64,000 nucleotides of DNA from positions 2,170,001 through 2,234,000 of the forward strand of contig NC_022247.1 of assembly GCF_000463015.1 (NCBI RefSeq), given 5' to 3'. The notes below the pieces were generated by a model. It saw only the letters and a program-made list of their open reading frames with translations, made no database searches and was not told the DNA's origin. How positions within the stretch are numbered: the first letter of the stretch is position 1; each line of letters starts with the position of its first letter. This document shows, one piece after another, positions 27,054 to 35,505 of the stretch. This DNA is from Variovorax paradoxus B4. GTDB lineage: Bacteria > Pseudomonadota > Gammaproteobacteria > Burkholderiales > Burkholderiaceae_C. A program made the position numbers and the translations under genes.

Positions 27054-27820
27054 GAACCAGCTGCGCTTGTCGAGGCAACGTTGGCTGGCACAGAGGGATT
27101 CCACCGCTCGAAGCTCAAGCACAGATCACGGGAAAGGCACTGCTCGGAATAGACCGCCTCGAGCTTGTCGCCAACCTGGGCGAGGCCAAAGCGTGCCGGC
27201 GGCAACGACGCCGAAGCCGGGCGCGTGCTGCTGCGTTCCTCGACCCAGCGCAGCGAACTTGCCGATCTGCCGGCGAGCATGGTGTCGGTAGGTGGCTTGA
27301 TCGGCCGCTGCTCGATGTCGTCGCGTATGCCCGAACGGTAGCCTGGCATCAGGTCGCGCTCGCGTTGGAAGCGTGCTGTTGTTGTTGTCGTGCGCTCGGC
27401 GGCCGTGGCGGAAGGCCAGGCGGGTGCATTGACAAGGCGCACCGCGCGCCAGTCGGTCGTCAGGCCGGCCGTGGCCACAAGGCGCCCGTGGCGCAGGCGC
27501 ACGGTTTCACCCGAGGCGCTGTACCAGACCTCTGTGGGACCTTCGGAATGGGGGTCGACGTATCCGAGCACGAGAAACACGGTGCGGCCTTCCAAGGTGG
27601 CCCGCAAATAGCTGAATTCCGGACGGAATGTGTGGGAGTCCGACGGCGAGGCGTTGTTGTTGTAGAGGTGCCGGGCCGTGGCAAGCATTGCCGAGGAGCC
27701 CGAGGAGCATCCGCCCAAAAAAAAGGATGATGCGAGTACGCAACATCCTAGTTTTCGCACCGCGCTGGAGGTGCGTTGGAATCTCGCTGGGAACCCCCCC
27801 TTGCGGAGGGCTCCGGCCAT
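27050..27820 (-). CDS. gfcB: GfcB/YjbF-family capsule lipoprotein
   Basis: A 256-residue protein with a lipobox (FFLGGC, Cys38) after a long N-terminal segment. Typical YjbF elements are EFSYLRATLEGRTVFLVLGY, TEVWYSASGETVRLRHGRLV and GLTTDWRAV. A threonine run (TTTTT) lies in the middle. ATG 27820 forms TAATG with the stop of the preceding gene, implying coupling, although an internal GTG at 27760 would give a more ordinary signal length. Its order after a small Gly-rich gene and before gfcCD matches yjbEFGH and gfcABCD. Confidence 0.82.
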   Translation of the reverse strand: MAGALRKGGFPARFQRTSSAVRKLGCCVLASSFFLGGCSSGSSAMLATARHLYNNNASPSDSHTFRPEFSYLRATLEGRTVFLVLGYVDPHSEGPTEVWYSASGETVRLRHGRLVATAGLTTDWRAVRLVNAPAWPSATAAERTTTTTARFQRERDLMPGYRSGIRDDIEQRPIKPPTDTMLAGRSASSLRWVEERSSTRPASASLPPARFGLAQVGDKLEAVYSEQCLSRDLCLSFERWNPSVPANVASTSAAGS

Positions 27821-28104
27821 TACCTGGTGCCGGTGGTTCCGGTGGTGCCAGTGCCGGTGCCGCCTGGGCCGCCGGGAATGATGAAGCCACCACCGCCGTT
27901 GCCACCGCCGCCGCCAAGGGCTGCTGCCAGCAGGACGCCGCCGCCAGCTGCAAGGCCGGCCTGCTGCGTCGTCAGGCCGCCACCGCCAGCTGCGCGAACG
28001 GCATCAGCGGCGCTGGTCGGAGGCACAGGCAGTGTTTGGGCGAGTGCAGGCGCGGAGGCCAGGGCTGCAAGGGCCATGGCTGCGATCAGGTGACTATGTT
28101 TCAT
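27820..28104 (-). CDS. Small secreted glycine-rich protein (GfcA/YjbE position)
   Basis: A 94-residue protein with a clear signal peptide (LIAAMALAALASAPALAQ). A short mature part is dominated by glycine, with GLAAGGGVLLAAALGGGGGN and a GT-rich tail. ATG 28104 is chosen because it begins the signal peptide; the frame runs 30 codons further without support. Composition and position match YjbE/GfcA, whose Thr- or Gly-rich products have no assigned activity. It is the first gene of the minus-strand capsule operon. Confidence 0.75.
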   Translation of the reverse strand: MKHSHLIAAMALAALASAPALAQTLPVPPTSAADAVRAAGGGGLTTQQAGLAAGGGVLLAAALGGGGGNGGGGFIIPGGPGGTGTGTTGTTGTR

Positions 28105-28442
28105 GTGTTTTTCCCGTTCGGATGAAGCTTGGAAGTGAGCGACAGCGTCGACAACCGATAGTAACCGGCGATTGCGCATTGTTACCCTAGTCAACGGCCC
28201 GATGGTACCACTCGAGAGAGGGGAAACGGTACCTAAGACGGGGGAGGCGAGAGAGGTCGCGGACGCCCGCGCACAGGCCGATTTCGCGTTACAGCCGGAA
28301 ACTCAGTCGGGAATTAGAACTTTTGTATTGTTTTTTGAAAATGTCTAACAATTGCAATGTGGTTGCTGTAAGTCGGCTATTACTATTGAATTGTTTTGTT
28401 TCAATAATTGCGCAACGACGCGCCTGATTTGAAGGGGTCCTG
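28105..28442. other. Divergent promoter region between the gfc-like operon and a phosphodiesterase
   Basis: No gene is visible. The left half is GC-rich and has two GGTACC copies 18 bp apart (near 28203 and 28227). The right half (28315-28410) is AT-rich and contains ATTGAA (28385-28390) facing TTCAAT (28400-28405), a perfect inverted repeat with a 9-bp spacer 38 bp before the phosphodiesterase start. These are plausible operators; the proteins are unknown. Confidence 0.4.
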
Positions 28443-29237
28443 ATGCTCATTGCGCAGCTGTCCGATCCGCACATTCGCGCCGAGGGCGAGCTGTACCAGG
28501 GCGTTGTCGACTCCAACAGAATGTTTGCCGAGGCGCTCGCACACGTGCATGCGCTCGATCGTCGCCCTGATCTGCTCGTGCTCACCGGCGACCTTGTCGA
28601 CGAAGGCCGCGCCGAAGAATACGAGATGGCGCGCACGCTGCTCGCTGCCTCGCGCATTCCGTTTCTCGTCATACCCGGCAACCATGATCGTCGCGAGAGC
28701 TTTCGCGCTGCGTTCAGCGACCACGCCTACCTGCCCAAGGCAGGGCCGCTGCATTGGTGCGTGGACGACCACGCGGTGCGCATCATCGGGCTCGACTCGT
28801 GCCCCGCCGGAAAGCACCACGGCCACATCGACGCCGAAGGCCTTGCGTGGCTTGCGCGCGTGCTGGCAAAAGACACCGTCAAGCCCACGCTGCTGATGCT
28901 GCATCACCCGCCCTTCACGAGCGGCATTCCCTATATGGATGCTTACCGCTGCATGGAGGCGCAGCAGCTCGAAGACGTGGTGCGAGGCGCGCCGAACGTC
29001 GAACTGGTGCTGTGTGGGCATGTGCATCGCACGATGCTGCGCCGCTGGGGCGGAACGGTGGTCTGTTCATGCCCGAGCACCACGACGGAAATCGCGTTGC
29101 AGCTGCGCCCCGATGCGCCCCCGCAGTCCCACGTCGGGCCGCGCGGCTGCATGCTGCATCTGTGGGACGAGCGGCAGGGCATGGTCAGCCACGTGAGCCA
29201 TATCGGAGACTTTGCCGGTCCTTACGCGTTCGCCTGA
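28443..29237 (+). CDS. CpdA-like calcineurin-fold phosphodiesterase
   Basis: A 264-residue metallophosphoesterase of the class III cyclic-nucleotide phosphodiesterase type. All metal-site motifs are present: IAQLSDPHI (D and H), VLTGDLVDEG (GD), VIPGNHDRRE (GNHD), MLHHPPF and CGHVHRTM (GHxH). The start ATG 28443 follows AAGGGG. Members hydrolyse cAMP or other phosphodiesters, and the exact substrate is not visible. A CRP-type palindrome precedes the capsule operon some 19 kb away, but a link is only speculative. Confidence 0.85.
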   Translation: MLIAQLSDPHIRAEGELYQGVVDSNRMFAEALAHVHALDRRPDLLVLTGDLVDEGRAEEYEMARTLLAASRIPFLVIPGNHDRRESFRAAFSDHAYLPKAGPLHWCVDDHAVRIIGLDSCPAGKHHGHIDAEGLAWLARVLAKDTVKPTLLMLHHPPFTSGIPYMDAYRCMEAQQLEDVVRGAPNVELVLCGHVHRTMLRRWGGTVVCSCPSTTTEIALQLRPDAPPQSHVGPRGCMLHLWDERQGMVSHVSHIGDFAGPYAFA

Positions 29238-29248
29238 ACGCCCCTCTC

Positions 29249-30613
29249 TCACAAAGGCGGGCTGCTGCCCGCACCACCATGCACCAGGCGCTCGAACACA
29301 TCGTCCGAGCCCATCTGGCCGCCCTTGAGCATGATCTCCATGCCGTCGAGCGCGGCGGCGTCGCTGTGCACGCGGCACAGCGACGCGCCGGCGCCCATGT
29401 CGGCCACATAGGAAAGCCCCCACGCATCGAGCGCCTGCACGGCGTGGCTCGAGGTGTCGCCTCCGGCGATGCCGACGCGTTGCAGCGGCGCCATCGCCAG
29501 CACCTTTGCCAGCAGGTCGCCGCCGGCGCGGGAGAGGGCCTGGGCATCGACGTTGTTGCCCTCGGTGGGTGTCTGCTCGGCGGGCCGGGTGCAGGCCAGC
29601 ACGTTGCGGCCGCGGGCGAGTCCTTGCGCGATGTCGCGGGCATGTCGCTCCAGCGTGGCCGCGTCGCGTTGCGCGAGCCGTGGCGCATCGAGCCACACGG
29701 TGTCGAACGAGCGTGCCGCCGCCACCTGGCGCGCCGTGACGGGCGACAGGCTTCCGGCAAGCACCAGCACGGGGCCGCGCGCGGGAGCGACGTGGCGCTG
29801 GTCGACTGGCGCATCGCTTCGCGTGCCGAGTGCGCCGGCCAATGCATCGACCACGCTGCTCGGGCCCACGGCCAGCAGCGTGGCGCGCCGGGCCTGCGAC
29901 CACAGCACATGGCCGATGGCCGCCAGCTGCGGTGCGTCGGCCACGTCGAACAGCACGGCCTCGGCAGTGTTGGCGTCAGCGTCAGGGGAGGGCCGGCGCA
30001 GTGCACGCTGCAGCGCCGCGCCGAGCGGATCCGGGCCCTGCGAGGCGGCCGTGAAAGGGATGGAGCGCACGTCGGCCAGGCCCTGCTTTGCCAGGTGCAA
30101 TCTCAGGTCCGCCTCATGCATCGGCGTGACCGGATGTCGGCTCATCGTCGGATGGCGGTCGATGCGAAACACCTCGCCGCCCGCGCCGGCCGCCGCGAAC
30201 AGGTTGCCGAACAGGCAGTGCCGGCCGATGTTGGGCTGGCCGCCGATGATCGCGGTCCAGGGCTGTTCGACGGCGCCGCGCAGTGCACGCACGGCCGCGC
30301 CGATGGAGCCGATGTGCGGCGCGCTGTCGAAGGTCGAGCAGGTCTTGTAGTGCAGCACGCGTGCGCCGAGCGAGCGGAACAGCGCGGCGACCGGGGCCAG
30401 CTCGGCCTGCATGGCCTCGGGCGCCATGGCGCGCGCGGCGCCTGCAATGCCCAGCACGTCGAGCGGCCCGGCCTGCGCGAGCTGCGCGGTGTCGGGCGTC
30501 TTCAGGAACAGCAGGGCACGCAGGCCCGCGCGCGCCGCGGTGCCGAGGGTGTCGGTGGCGCCGGTGAAGTCGTCGCCGTAGTAGACGATGGCCGGAGCCG
30601 GAGCGGCCGGCAT
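29249..30613 (-). CDS. oiaK: DUF1537 four-carbon-acid-sugar-type kinase, OiaK-like
   Basis: A 454-residue DUF1537 kinase. The N-terminal sugar-binding domain opens IVYYGDDFTGATDTLGTAAR, the family signature, with HYKTCSTFDSAPHIGSIG and IGGQPNIGRHCLFGNLFA. The C-terminal nucleotide domain has LVLAGSLSPVTARQV and RVGIAGGDTSSHAVQALDAW. Its ATG overlaps the RuBisCO-like stop (TGATG). In the D-apionate pathway, OiaK phosphorylates 3-oxo-isoapionate to feed the RuBisCO-like decarboxylase OiaX, and this gene pair fits. The apionolactonase and oxidoisomerase of that pathway are absent here, so the substrate remains an inference. The long in-frame extension into the upstream gene is an antisense-frame artefact. 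Confidence 0.75.
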   Translation of the reverse strand: MPAAPAPAIVYYGDDFTGATDTLGTAARAGLRALLFLKTPDTAQLAQAGPLDVLGIAGAARAMAPEAMQAELAPVAALFRSLGARVLHYKTCSTFDSAPHIGSIGAAVRALRGAVEQPWTAIIGGQPNIGRHCLFGNLFAAAGAGGEVFRIDRHPTMSRHPVTPMHEADLRLHLAKQGLADVRSIPFTAASQGPDPLGAALQRALRRPSPDADANTAEAVLFDVADAPQLAAIGHVLWSQARRATLLAVGPSSVVDALAGALGTRSDAPVDQRHVAPARGPVLVLAGSLSPVTARQVAAARSFDTVWLDAPRLAQRDAATLERHARDIAQGLARGRNVLACTRPAEQTPTEGNNVDAQALSRAGGDLLAKVLAMAPLQRVGIAGGDTSSHAVQALDAWGLSYVADMGAGASLCRVHSDAAALDGMEIMLKGGQMGSDDVFERLVHGGAGSSPPL

Positions 30614-31884
30614 CACGGCTTGCCGAAGAAGGCCAGCGCGCGCGCCAGTTCGGGCGCGCTGCGGGCGGCTTCTTCCAGCGCGGTGCCGGCGCGCGCAGCC
30701 GACCAGGCCTGGCGGATGCTGGTGACGCCGGCCGCCGCGCCATCGGGATGCGCGAGGATGCCGCCGCCGGCCATGAAGAGCAGGTCGTCGCTGCCGATGG
30801 CGGCCCAGGTGGCCGGCACCGTGCCGGCCCACTGGCCCGACGAGAAGGCCGGCATCACGCGGTCGTCGGCAGCATCGGTCAGCGGCGTGAAGCAGTCGCG
30901 CGCCGATTCGATGACTTCGCTGTCGGGCTGCGAGAACTTGCCCTGCAGGCCATGCACGTGCATGTGGTCGACCCCGGCCAGCCGCCAGAGCGTCTGATAG
31001 GCCTGGAACGAAATGCCCAGCAGCGGATGGCGCGACAGCGCGCCGTAGCCGTTGCGGTGGCCGTGCAGCGCCAGGCCGGTGTGGCGGCGCAGGGTCTGCA
31101 TGCCCGAATGGCCGCACCAGTTGAGGCTGGCCATGACGCACGATCCGCCTTCGCGCTCGACCAGGTCGGCGTGCCGCTTCATCGCATCGGTTTCGTCGGT
31201 GATGTTGAAGGCCACCATCACGTGCTTGCCGGTGCGCTCCTGGTGGGCGCGCACCACGGCCATCACCGCGGGCACGCGCTCGGCGAGCGGCGCATGCGCG
31301 GGATCGGCGCAGACCTCGTCGTCCTTGATGAAGTCGACGCCCGCGGCGCAGAGCCGTGCGACCAGCGCGGCGGTTTCGCTGGCGGACAGGCCCACGTTTG
31401 GCTTGATGATGGTGCCGACCAGCGCGCCGCTCGCCACGCCCGTAGTGCGCCGCGTGCCCGCGATGCCGGCGCGCGGCATCTCGAACTGCGTGCGGTACGC
31501 GGCCGGCAGTTTCAGCGATTCGAGCCGCAGGCCCGTGACTTCGCCCAGGTCGTAGAGGTTGCCCGACACCGTGGCCGCGAGCGTCGGCAGGTTGGCGCCG
31601 ATGTTCGCTGCCGGAAACGAGATGTCGACCAGCGCACGGCGCCACGGGCCGCGCGTGCCCTTGCGTTCGAGCAGGGCGTTGGGCAGGCTCGGCGTCTCGG
31701 CCGGTGCAAGCTCGGTGATCGCGTCGACCGTGGCGCGCGCGCGTTCGCGCAGTGCGTCGGTCTCGCCCTCGACGCGCGTGAAGGTGCCGCACGATTGTTC
31801 GCCGGCCATCACCTCGGCCACGGCGGCCGGGTCCAGCGGCGTCTCGATCAAGTAGCGCGCGCGGATGCGTTCAGTCACGGTCAC
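30613..31884 (-). CDS. oiaX: RuBisCO-like protein (form IV), OiaX-type decarboxylase candidate
   Basis: A 423-residue RuBisCO-superfamily protein. Loop residues are retained to an unusual degree: TIIKPNVGLS (Lys161), the carbamylation and metal site GVDFIKDDE (Lys187, Asp189, Glu190), HGHRNGYG (His274/276) and a loop-6-like Lys315 in LQGKFSQPD. Form IV proteins do not fix CO2; one group, OiaX, decarboxylates 3-oxo-isoapionate 4-phosphate and pairs with a DUF1537 kinase as here. It overlaps the VOC gene upstream (ATGA) and the kinase downstream (TGATG). The family assignment is firm, the substrate inferred. Confidence 0.85.
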   Translation of the reverse strand: MTVTERIRARYLIETPLDPAAVAEVMAGEQSCGTFTRVEGETDALRERARATVDAITELAPAETPSLPNALLERKGTRGPWRRALVDISFPAANIGANLPTLAATVSGNLYDLGEVTGLRLESLKLPAAYRTQFEMPRAGIAGTRRTTGVASGALVGTIIKPNVGLSASETAALVARLCAAGVDFIKDDEVCADPAHAPLAERVPAVMAVVRAHQERTGKHVMVAFNITDETDAMKRHADLVEREGGSCVMASLNWCGHSGMQTLRRHTGLALHGHRNGYGALSRHPLLGISFQAYQTLWRLAGVDHMHVHGLQGKFSQPDSEVIESARDCFTPLTDAADDRVMPAFSSGQWAGTVPATWAAIGSDDLLFMAGGGILAHPDGAAAGVTSIRQAWSAARAGTALEEAARSAPELARALAFFGKP

Positions 31885-32420
31885 AGCTTGCTCAGGTCTG
31901 GAAAAGGCCGCACCGGCTCGTTGCCGTCCCAGCCTTCGGAGGCGCTGCGGATCAGGTCGAACATCTTGCCCTTGGGCCCCGCCACTTCAGACAGCTCGAT
32001 CACCGTGCCCGGGTGATATTCGGTGTCGAAGTAGATGAAGCGGCCGCGCTCGCCCACTTCGCCGCTCATCACGGGCTTGAAGCCCTGCGCGGTGAGGCGC
32101 GCCAGGTCGGCGTCGTAGTCGGCGGTCCAGTAGGCGACGTGCTGCAGCCCGGTGCGGCCGGCCTGCAGGAAGTCGCGGTACATCGAGGGCACGTCGTTGC
32201 GCGTCTGGATCAGCTCGACCTGCACGTAGCCCGAGTTGGCCAGCGCCACCGAGTTGTGGGGTTCGTGCGCCTGGCCGTTGTAGCGGTAGTTCTTGATGGG
32301 CACCTTGGGGTTGTAGAACCAGGGGCCCACGCCCAGCGTGGTGCTCCAGTAGTCCATGGCGGCCTCGATGTCGTGCACGACATAGCCCAGCTGGCGAATC
32401 TCGCCGAGGAATCGACTCAT
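31881..32420 (-). CDS. VOC-fold (glyoxalase-superfamily) protein
   Basis: A 179-residue vicinal-oxygen-chelate protein. It opens IRQLGYVVHDIEAAMDYWST with the first metal-ligand region, and the second half has GLQHVAYWTADYDADLARL and FDTEYHPGTVIELSEV with the terminal Glu. Such proteins act as epimerases, isomerases or dioxygenases on carbonyl compounds. Lying between the TRAP transporter and the RuBisCO-like gene and overlapping the latter by four bases, it probably performs an isomerisation in the same acid-sugar pathway. I cannot name the reaction. Confidence 0.8.
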   Translation of the reverse strand: MSRFLGEIRQLGYVVHDIEAAMDYWSTTLGVGPWFYNPKVPIKNYRYNGQAHEPHNSVALANSGYVQVELIQTRNDVPSMYRDFLQAGRTGLQHVAYWTADYDADLARLTAQGFKPVMSGEVGERGRFIYFDTEYHPGTVIELSEVAGPKGKMFDLIRSASEGWDGNEPVRPFPDLSKL

Positions 32421-32457
32421 TGCGGTTGGCTCCGTTGATGTGAGTGTGTTGTTGTGA

Positions 32458-34353
32458 TCAGAACTTGAGAAAACCGGTCGAGAACCACGGGAACGCGGCC
32501 ACGATCACCAGGCCGACCAGCATGGCGCCGATGTAGCCCCAGATGTGCTTGATGCCTTCGTCGGGGTTGACCTTGCTGACAGCGCAGGCGCCGTAGTAGC
32601 CGACGCCGAAGGGCGGCGCGAACAGGCCGATGCCCATCGCGAAGATCACCACCATGGCGTAGTGCACCTCGTGCACGCCCGCCGCCTTGGCAATGGGAAA
32701 CAGCAGCGGCCCGAACAGCACGATGGCCGGAATGCCCTCGAGCACGCTGCCCAGCACGATGAAGGCCACGATCGACACGGCCAGGAAGCCATAGGCGCCG
32801 CCTGGCAGCGCGCCCATGACGCGTGCCAGGTCCTGCGAGAAGCCCGACTGCGTGAGGCCCCAGGCCATGGCCGTGGCACAGCCGACGATGAAGATGATTG
32901 CGCCCGAGAGCGAGGCCGTGTCGACGAGCATCGGCTTGAGCCGCTTCCAGTCGAACTGCCGGTACACCACCAGACCGACGATGGCGGAGTAGACGATGCC
33001 GATGGTCGACACCTCGGTGGCCGTGGCCACGCCCTCGACCACGGCGGCGCGGATCACGAAGGGCAGCAGCACCGCGGGCAGCGCGACCAGCAGCAGCTTG
33101 CCGATCTCGCGCTTGCTGTGGCGCTGCACGCCGCTCAGGTCTTCGCGCCGGTAGCGCCACCACACCACCACGCACAGCGCGGCGCCCAGCACCACGGCCG
33201 GCAGCAGCCCGCCCGTGAACAGCGCGGCGATGGAGATGCCCGTGACCGAGCCGATGGTGATCAGCACGATGGACGGCGGAATGGTTTCGGTCTGCGCGCC
33301 CGTGGCCGACAGCAGCGCCACCAGGTCGCCGGGCTTGGCGCCGCGCTTGACCATCTCGGGGAACAGCACCGGCGCAATGGCTGCCATGTCGGCGATCTTC
33401 GAGCCCGAGATGCCCGACACCAGGTACATCGCGCCGATCAGTACGTAAGAGAGGCCGCCGCGCACATGGCCCAGCAGGCTGGCAAGGAACTGGATCATGG
33501 CGCGCGCCATGCCCGTCATCTCGATCAGCGCGCCCAGGAAGATGAAGAGCGGCACCGCGAGCAGGATCAGGTGCGACATGCCTTCGTCGAGCCGGCCCAC
33601 CATCACCAGCAGCGGCGTGCGCGTGGTGAGCGCCAGGTAGCCGAAGGTGGCCAGCGCGAACGAGAACGCGATGGGCACGCCCGAGAGCACGGTGGCCGCC
33701 ACCACCACCACGAAGAAGATCACGAGGTTGAACTTGCCCAGCGTCGCGAACAGCGGCGCCGCAAGCCAGAAGGCCGCCACCAGCGCGGCCATGCCGAGCA
33801 CCGCGACGGCGATCTGCCGCCCGGTGCACACGCGCAAGAGGCGCAGCAGCGCCATCGCCAGCATGATGCCGATGCCGGCCGGAATGGCCGCGGCGCGCCA
33901 GGCGTTGCTGATCTCGAGGGCGGGCGTGACGATGAACGACTCTTCGTGCGCATAGTCGATCGACGGCCAGATGATCAGCACCAGGAAGGCGATGGAGGCC
34001 GCGATGGCAAAGGCGTCGAGCATGGCGCGGGTCGAGGGCTGCACCTTCTGCAGCAGCGCCGTCATGCGCATGTGCTCGCCGCGCCGCAGCGCCACCACCG
34101 CGCCCAGCATCGACAGCCACAGGAACAGGATGGACGCGAGCTCGTCCGACCACACCAGCGGCGCATGGAACACATAGCGCGACACCACGCCCGCGAACAG
34201 CACGCAGATCTCGGCCAGCACCAGCAATGCGGCCACGGCCTCGACCAGGCCGCCCAGCACGCGGTCGGCGCGCCCGGCCATGCCGCTCAGCGCGTTGGCG
34301 GACGGCCCGGCGCCCACGAACGGGACCGCCTCGAAAGTGGATTCATGCACCAT
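32458..34353 (-). CDS. Fused TRAP transporter permease (DctQ-DctM)
   Basis: A 631-residue membrane protein joining both TRAP permease subunits. Residues about 25-190 are the four-helix DctQ part (VLAEICVLFAGVVSRYVFHA, WSDELASILFLWLSMLGAVV). The remainder is DctM, with about 12 helices and motifs such as VPLFIFLGALIEMTGMARAM, LSATGAQTETIPPSIVLITI and MVVIFAMGIGLFAPPFGVGY. It would drive sodium-coupled uptake of an acidic sugar delivered by the DctP receptor encoded six bases upstream. Confidence 0.92.
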   Translation of the reverse strand: MVHESTFEAVPFVGAGPSANALSGMAGRADRVLGGLVEAVAALLVLAEICVLFAGVVSRYVFHAPLVWSDELASILFLWLSMLGAVVALRRGEHMRMTALLQKVQPSTRAMLDAFAIAASIAFLVLIIWPSIDYAHEESFIVTPALEISNAWRAAAIPAGIGIMLAMALLRLLRVCTGRQIAVAVLGMAALVAAFWLAAPLFATLGKFNLVIFFVVVVAATVLSGVPIAFSFALATFGYLALTTRTPLLVMVGRLDEGMSHLILLAVPLFIFLGALIEMTGMARAMIQFLASLLGHVRGGLSYVLIGAMYLVSGISGSKIADMAAIAPVLFPEMVKRGAKPGDLVALLSATGAQTETIPPSIVLITIGSVTGISIAALFTGGLLPAVVLGAALCVVVWWRYRREDLSGVQRHSKREIGKLLLVALPAVLLPFVIRAAVVEGVATATEVSTIGIVYSAIVGLVVYRQFDWKRLKPMLVDTASLSGAIIFIVGCATAMAWGLTQSGFSQDLARVMGALPGGAYGFLAVSIVAFIVLGSVLEGIPAIVLFGPLLFPIAKAAGVHEVHYAMVVIFAMGIGLFAPPFGVGYYGACAVSKVNPDEGIKHIWGYIGAMLVGLVIVAAFPWFSTGFLKF

Positions 34354-34359
34354 GGACGG

Positions 34360-35379
34360 TCAGGCCAGCTTGCCGACGGCGCCTTCGAGCAGCGCCCACG
34401 CCTCGGGGCCGAAGCGGCCTTTCCACTCGCCATAGAAACCCGACTCGCGCAGCTTGGCGCGAAAGCTCTCGGCCACCGGGCGGTTGATGGTGAGGCCCTT
34501 GGCCTGCAGGTCGCCGACCACCGATTCGTTGAGCTTCTTGATGTCTTCGCGCTGCTGCATGCCGGCGTCGTTGATGGCGCGCGCCACGGTGGTCTTGAGG
34601 TCATCCGGCAGCGCCTCCCAGGCGCGGCCGTTGGCAATGAACCAGTAGCCGTCCCAGATGTGGTTGGTGAGCGAGCAGAACTTCTGCACCTCGAACAGCT
34701 TGGCGACCTGGATGATCGGCAGCGGGTTCTCCTGCGCATCGACGATCTTGGTTTGCAGGGCCGAATACACCTCGCTGAACTGCAGGCTCGCGGGCGCGGC
34801 GCCCAGGCCCTTGAACATCGAGATCGACAGCGGGCTCACGGGCACGCGGATCTTCAGGCCGTCCATGTCCTTCGCGTTCGTGACCGCGGCCTTGCTGCTG
34901 GTGGTCTGGCGAAAGCCGTTGTCCCACATCTTCTCGAAGGCGTAGAGGCGCGACTTGGCGATGGCGCCGCGCACGTGCGCACCGAGCTTGCCGTCCATGG
35001 CGCCCCACACCTGGCTGTAGTCGTTGAAAGCGAAACCCACCGCGTTGATGGCGGCCACCGGCACCAGCGTGGCAATCACCAGCGCCGAGGGCGTGAAGAA
35101 CTCGATGCCGCCGGAGCGCACCTGCGCCAGCATGTCGGTGTCGCCGCCGAGCTGGTTGTTGGGGAAGATCTTGATCTCGACCCGGCCCTTGGTTTCCTTG
35201 GCAATGCGGTCGGCCGCCTCCTGCGCACGGATGTTCAGCGGATGGCTGAGCGGCAGGTTGTTGCCGTACTTGTACGAGAACTCGGCCGCGCGGGCGATGC
35301 GCGGCAGGGCCGAGACGATGCCGGCGGCGGGGAGGGCGGAAAGCGTGCGCAGGGCACTGCGGCGGGTCAGCGAGGTCAT
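34360..35379 (-). CDS. TRAP transporter solute receptor (DctP family)
   Basis: A 339-residue periplasmic receptor. A Tat-like signal (SLTRRSALRTLSALPAAG) precedes the mature domain AEFSYKYGNNLPLSHPLNIR. The conserved carboxylate-binding arginine lies in MDGLKIRVPVSPLSISMFKG, and the block LQFSEVYSALQTKIVDAQEN is diagnostic of DctP. Start ATG 35379 with GGAG upstream; the frame extends further without merit. As first gene of the operon it should define the substrate of the TRAP system, probably the compound processed by the kinase and RuBisCO-like enzyme. Confidence 0.92.
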   Translation of the reverse strand: MTSLTRRSALRTLSALPAAGIVSALPRIARAAEFSYKYGNNLPLSHPLNIRAQEAADRIAKETKGRVEIKIFPNNQLGGDTDMLAQVRSGGIEFFTPSALVIATLVPVAAINAVGFAFNDYSQVWGAMDGKLGAHVRGAIAKSRLYAFEKMWDNGFRQTTSSKAAVTNAKDMDGLKIRVPVSPLSISMFKGLGAAPASLQFSEVYSALQTKIVDAQENPLPIIQVAKLFEVQKFCSLTNHIWDGYWFIANGRAWEALPDDLKTTVARAINDAGMQQREDIKKLNESVVGDLQAKGLTINRPVAESFRAKLRESGFYGEWKGRFGPEAWALLEGAVGKLA

Positions 35380-35410
35380 GTCTTTGTCTCCAGGATCTTC
35401 GTAGTTCGGT

Positions 35411-35505
35411 TGATGCAATCTGATGCACCCTTGAATTCGAGCCACAGCGAAGATAAAAGCATGCATCATCCGGGTCAAACTTGGTTTTGATGGTTTTTGA
35501 TGTAT
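35411..35505. promoter_or_regulatory. Divergent promoter with repeated TGATGCA heptamers, candidate LacI operators
   Basis: TGATGCA occurs at 35411-35417 and 35421-35427, one helical turn apart, and in reverse (TGCATCA) at 35462-35468; a variant TGATGTA lies at 35499-35505 over the lacI-type start. Repeats in this arrangement between a regulator and its divergent operon are likely operator half-sites. Confidence 0.45.

Noticed and set aside
29249..31792. One continuous 847-codon frame spanning the kinase and RuBisCO-like regions
   Set aside because: Upstream of codon ATG 30613 this frame is low-complexity Arg/Ala/Gly text while another frame encodes the RuBisCO-like protein. The kinase start at the TGATG overlap is far better.
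32545..35490. 981-codon plus-strand open frame opposite the TRAP transporter genes
   Set aside because: Composition is dominated by His, Arg, Gln and Asp with no domain. It is the antisense shadow of GC-rich genes with clear TRAP motifs.
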